This document shows, piece by piece, positions 26,201 to 32,200 of a stretch of 64,000 nt of DNA. Source of the DNA: Chondrilla cf. caribensis (taxonomy: Eukaryota > Porifera > Demospongiae > Chondrillida > Chondrillidae). The notes beneath the pieces were generated by a model. It saw only the letters and a program-made list of their open reading frames with translations, was not told where the DNA came from and made no database searches. Each line of letters begins with the position of its first letter. The stretch's first letter is position 1. The position numbers were made by a program, and so were the translations under genes. The DNA lies in NCBI GenBank assembly GCA_964020155.1, contig OZ026555.1, positions 2,429,282-2,493,281 on the forward strand. Direction: 5' to 3'.

Positions 26201-29200
26201 TTTTAATTATATACCTAGCTGGTGAAGCTGAGAAAACGACAACAAATCCAAAGAATTGGATGCATGAAGGGATCTCATCATGTCCCTCAGTGGTTCTCCA
26301 ATCTTCAGGAGAGGCTTTGGCCCAGAAAATTCCATGCCTTTCACAGTGGGATGGTGTTTAATACAATAGTTCAATGCCGTTACTTCATAGCTTGATCTCG
26401 CAGCAATGGAAATGAGGCCATTGGGGAATATCTCAGGGAGGACTTTGGCAGCTACGTCTGGATTATCGGCCTCAAACAGGGAGATGATCAGGAGCATCTT
26501 ATGATCTTCACCCCTAATCTTCTTCTGGCACATCTCTTGGAGGGTGCTTGTCTCGAGTTTCTTCAGTGAGGTGATTCCGGCATAATACTTCCAGATTTCA
26601 CCCATTTCCACACGTCCTAGATGCTCCTCCCATAGTGAAGCATGCTCACTATCTGGTAGTGTGCCGATATGCACTGCAGCAAGCATCTCCTGGATGCTTT
26701 TGTGCAGGTAGTGGTACAGGCGAATGTTACCACGGTCACGTAGTGAATCAACAACTTCAACAAAAAGCAGCCCGTATATACTGCCACGCTTCTCATATTG
26801 GATCAGGTTGCTAACGTCATGTTCAGTTAAAAGTAGTCGCTGTTCTGTGCTGCAATATTCAAATGCCTTCTGGCAGAGTTCGTAAAAGCCTGGGAAGTCC
26901 ACTTCTGAAATAGTCAAAAGATTGTTTATGGAAATCTTTTGGCCCTTGAGCTCTTTACTGTTGAGGAGTTCGGCAATGATGTATTCCTGGTAAATACCAG
27001 TTTGGGTCTCCGGGATACCATGATCTCCTCGCAAATCATGAACTTTACAAACGATTTCAAGAACAATCGGAATGCGACACATTCCACGTACGTGAGGGAG
27101 CTGACGTAGTCTATCTTTCAGTTTCTCGACAACTGACTGATCGTATCCTTTGAAATATTTATCAATGTATTCCTCAATGTGTTCTATTTTGAACCCCAGT
27201 ATTTCAACATGGCGATGGGGGTCGGTCACCAAAGTGAAAAGTTCCCTACAGGTGACAGGTCGGGTCGTGATCACAACATCACACTCGCTCAGGTACAGAG
27301 TGGGGTCATGCGTTGAAAGAATTTTCTCGAGGAACCTGCACGACCTCAGGGTTTCTTCTAGCTCATCGTAGCCATCCAAAATGAACATCACATTTCTTCC
27401 ACGACTTTGAACAAGAGCATCACAAACTGATTTGATATGTGCAGTTTCTAAAGCATACTCATCAAAAAAATGTTTGAGATCGAGTTGTTCACCTCGTTCC
27501 AAAATGAAGCTCAGCTTTCTCAATTCCACAAGTACTACCAACTGGTAATTGTTTGGCTGTTTCAACGAAAGATCCCTACACAGTTGTCGTGAAAGGGTGC
27601 TCTTCCCACACCCAGGTGCTCCACTGATTACAATTCGGCGTCCAGTGGATGGTTCATCATCCTCAAATTTCAAAATTTCTTCATATTTTATTGATCCTGA
27701 TTTGCTATGTACAGCATCAATGCCTTGCATAGTGGCTTGAAGAAAGTCACTGATTTGCATCTTGTTCTTTAAAATTCTCTGTCCTCTGTCAATGACTGCC
27801 AGCTCTATATATTTCAGTTTAGGACGGTCAATCTTGGCAGGTACAGGAGGGAGCCTAGCATAGTACAGCTTTAGCTGAGAGAACCATTTTTGGTAGATCT
27901 AGAGACAAATTGGAGAATTAATAGTATACAAGCATGTTGCAAGGATCAATATGTATAATAATATTATCACACGATGACGTCATACATCAAAACCCTGGTA
28001 TGATGCTAAACAGGTTACCAGCACTGTAGTAACCTGTGGGTGCCACCTAAAACCTAGTAATGTGACCACACAAATATCATATCAATCAACACTTTCAAGG
28101 TCATTGCCAACCTCATACTGCATTGGTGTACAACGTTCTTTGTTTGCTTCATTTGTTTCACTCTATACGAAAGCTAAGTGGAATTCATTTCACTCTGTTT
28201 CATGGTGAGGTGCCTTGATCATGGAAGCTTTCTAATCTCCGACACTTTGGATTGTTGTGAAAAAATCTTCTTCAAAAACCACTTTCCGGATCAAGTTTGG
28301 TATTAAACTGATCCTCAATCTACAAAGCTTTGGATACAGTTCACCGAGTATCATACAAAATGTTTGAAAGCAGAAAACGTCTGGGATTAGGGCACCACAC
28401 CATACTCAGTTCGTGAAAATCGGTTTCAACGTCAGAATCAAATCGCTTACTAAATAGCTAGTGGCTGTTTTTATCTCACTGCTGGAAAAAGGCAACTGCT
28501 TATGCTAGGCCATTTGTAGGAAGAGAAACAAAATGACCAGATTTATTGCAGCGAGGGGGAGAAATAGTATTTGCATTTTGATCATACTGCACATACATTT
28601 TCTAGGCGGTATTTTACAATAAGCCACTTACTAAAATCACTCCTTGCTGTATTGTTTACTGTAATCACCCTCGGGTGTGAAACACCTTCAGGTCTCAAAC
28701 AGTAAATGCAATACAGCACAGAGATCTTGTAGTAACTAACACAAATTTCTTGTCTTCACATAATAATATATAATTCACTGTAACAATCATACTATTATAA
28801 AGTGGTCCTTAAATTACCCATATGAAAAGCACATACAAACATTGAACTCAGTAATCTGCACTTTAAAACAATACAGGCAAAAATGCACTAAAATTCCAAG
28901 CAAAATTATAGTTTCCACTGTATACACCTGCATTGTTGGAGGTCCAACACTACATTCATAGTAGTGATGACTTCCATACATTAGTATAATAGTATAGGCA
29001 AACATCCCTTAGCTGAATTCTAATAATAAATAAATTACAGGTAACAAACCTAACCAGACATGCAAGCTAGGTTCAGATAGACTCACCAAAGATATAGCTT
29101 CATCAGACAATTCGACTTTATGTATGACTACGGCATGTTGCTGCAAGTCTCTTTGATCCTGCAATAACATGATGAAGTAGAAAGACAGTGAAGTATGTAT

Positions 29201-32200
29201 TGGAAATAGCGGTCCATGTGTGCATAGGACAACTATAAATATCAGGTGTCTGTGTATGTAGGTATTGGTCTAGCTAGGAAAACCACGTTATTCAATTGAG
29301 AACTACGGTACATGAAGTAAAAAAGTAAACGTTCTACGCCGTAGCTACGCCCGTATTTCCACCCGTACGTAACCCGTACGTATTGAAGAAAATGCCCGTA
29401 CTTGTTCCCGTACGTACTTGCCCCGTACGTACGTACGCCTGTACTGATCCGTACGTAGATTACTTGTAGTTCTTTTAACGCCTTACGTGTCAATTCCAAG
29501 GAATTCTCTGTAGGTTTCGTGAACCTTGTTTAGTGTGATTTTTGGAACGCCTTTCTACGATTTTGAGTTCTATCCTCGCTGTAATTCTAGTTCTTCTCGT
29601 GACTTGACAGTTATTATGGTCTATTCCGACTACGTCAAACAGAGAATTCTGTACTTTCGCCGTATGGGGGAAAGTTATGGCAATATCATCAATCAGAAAG
29701 AAGGACACAAGACGACCAAAGCCGGTGTCTACAAATTCTGTCAACGCTACGAGGAAACTGGCACGATCTCGCGTGCGACAGGGAGTGGAAAAACGTCCAA
29801 ATTTAGCGAAGACGCCGAGAAAATCATCGAAGATCAAATGACTGCCGACGACGAAATTACTGGTGTGGAGTTGGAGAAGCGTCTTCACAAAAACGGCATC
29901 CATGTTTGTTCGAGGACAGCTTTGGAATGGAGGAAACAATTAGGATGGACGACAAAATCAACCAGATATTGCCAAATGATAAGAGAAGTGAATGAAATGA
30001 AAAGATTGGAGTGGGCCAAGGAGAATAAGGACATGTGGTTTGGAGATGTCATTTACACTGATGAAACGACAGTACAAATGGAATCACACCGGCGCTTGTG
30101 TTCGTAGAGGACAGAAACCAAGGTATAAGCCCTAACCCAAGCATCCTTTAAAAGTACATGTGTGGGCAGGGATCAGTTATCGCGGACGCACCATTTTGAC
30201 CATATTTGAGGGTAAAATGAATGCAGCACTTTTCATTGCCATTTTAAGGCAATCATTGCTGCCATTCATCAAGGATGTATACCCTGATGGGCATCGTTTT
30301 GTCCAGGACAACGACCCTAAACATTGTTCTCTGGCAGCCAGGAAGTTCTATGAGGAAGAGGGAATAATGTGGTGGCCTACTCCTCCCGAGTGACCTGATC
30401 TCAATCCTATTGAGAACCTCTGGCACGAACTAAAGGAGTATGTCAGGAGAGTAGTCAAGCCAAGAACAAAGCAGGTCCTGGAACTGGTGGATGGAATCAA
30501 GGCGTTCTGGGAAACAGTGACAGTAGAAAAGTGCAGAAGATACGTACATTGACCACATCAATAAAGTAATTCCAGCTGTCATTGAATGTAACGGTAGAGC
30601 AACTGGTCATTGAACTTCCTTCTTATTGACCCTCATTCCATATGATAAGACTATGTTGTACATGATATCTGCAGTCTGTATTACCGTATGTTTGAATCAA
30701 TAAAGTTCAACATTACAGAGTATGTAATACCACATTATGACGTTTAGCAAAATCATCCCTGTACTGTGACAGTTACGTACTTGTGAAGGCCAGATTAGAT
30801 AAATATAAAAAATTAATTAGTACATTTTGTGGTCTCAAAGTTATGAAAACATTCAAGGGTCAGAGCCACTGTTTACGCAACATTTCCCTGACGTCATAGT
30901 TTACTTACAATATCGTTCAGTATCGAAGTGTTTAAGTTAGCGATCAAACTTGACTTATAACCGTGAACGAACCATTTGATGTCTTCTCTCAACAAATTAT
31001 TGCATACTATGATACATTGTATCTAAACATAAAGTAAAATCTGAAATATGAAAAGTAATAAAAAGTTATTATTACGAAAATGTTACTGTAGCTTGCGCAT
31101 TCTCTTACAGCACTGGGCCAATGCTTCTTGGGCGATGGCCCACTTCTTTTCAAACTCTTCTGGAGTGCTCCAGTATCTGGCATACTGCCCAAACAGTGTT
31201 GTTTTAAGTAAACCAAGCTCTGTTTGGGGCAGTGCTGGGAGGTTATTTCACCCACGGGGTGTACATCTTTTTAATACATCATCTCCAAAAATTGCCTCTC
31301 TTGCCAACTTTACTGCGAGCACACCAATTTTACATTCTGACCTGAGATGCGCGTATTTTTGTAGAACATTACATATCGGCTGTAAATTCTCTCGGTTAAT
31401 TTCCCACGATGGCATCTCTACAAATTTCGTTCCTACTTTTGGAATAGGGAGTGGCAGCATCGGGGAATTTACTTGTACTGGTACTTGTTCAACCTGACTT
31501 AGCAAAGCATAAAGTTCTTGTGGCAATATATTACTGGTTGACATAGTCAGCTCTAACTCCTGATCCTCGGTATTGGTTGGTGCCACCATCGAATGGTCTG
31601 CAACCTGTTGCGAGCTTTTGGGTTGGACAACACCCATAACAAGATCAATTTTTTTAGTCAGGACATCAATGCTGTTTTGTAGATGTGCAATGAACTTTTC
31701 CAAGTTGCGGACAGTTTGCATTGTAACCTTACAGTTCTCAGCCATCTGCTGGTCCGCTGTTGTCTTCTGAGCAGGACTATAAGGCGCTAAATCAATTATT
31801 ACCCCTGATGGCTCCTGCACTTGTCCAGTATTCACTCTTCTTTTTTTATTACTTTTGTTGGGTGCAGCTCCATTTACATTGATGTCTGCTATCGGAACAC
31901 ATTTTCTGGGGATGTGTGGGGTGTCTTGGGCTTCCAAACTGCAAATTGGCCCATCTTCAGGCGATTTCTTCTTGGGCGATTTCTTCTTAGGCGATTTCTT
32001 CATAGTTGATGGTGGAATTTGTTTCCTAGGCTGAGGAATATCCAACAAACCATCCACGAAGTCTTGCTCTAGGGTTTGCATCGCTTTTTCAGTCCCTGTA
32101 GGTGAGTTTTACGTGCGATATTGAAGTATCTATAAGTATATATTATATATAGTATGAGTATAAAATCGCTTATGTACCGATCTTCACAGTCACGCCCTTG

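Noticed and set aside
29490..29939. 149-codon minus-strand frame over the transposase
   Set aside because: Shadow of the plus-strand transposase, whose motifs are clear.
31048..31497. 149-codon plus-strand frame at the BEN gene
   Set aside because: Antisense shadow of the BEN-domain frame.
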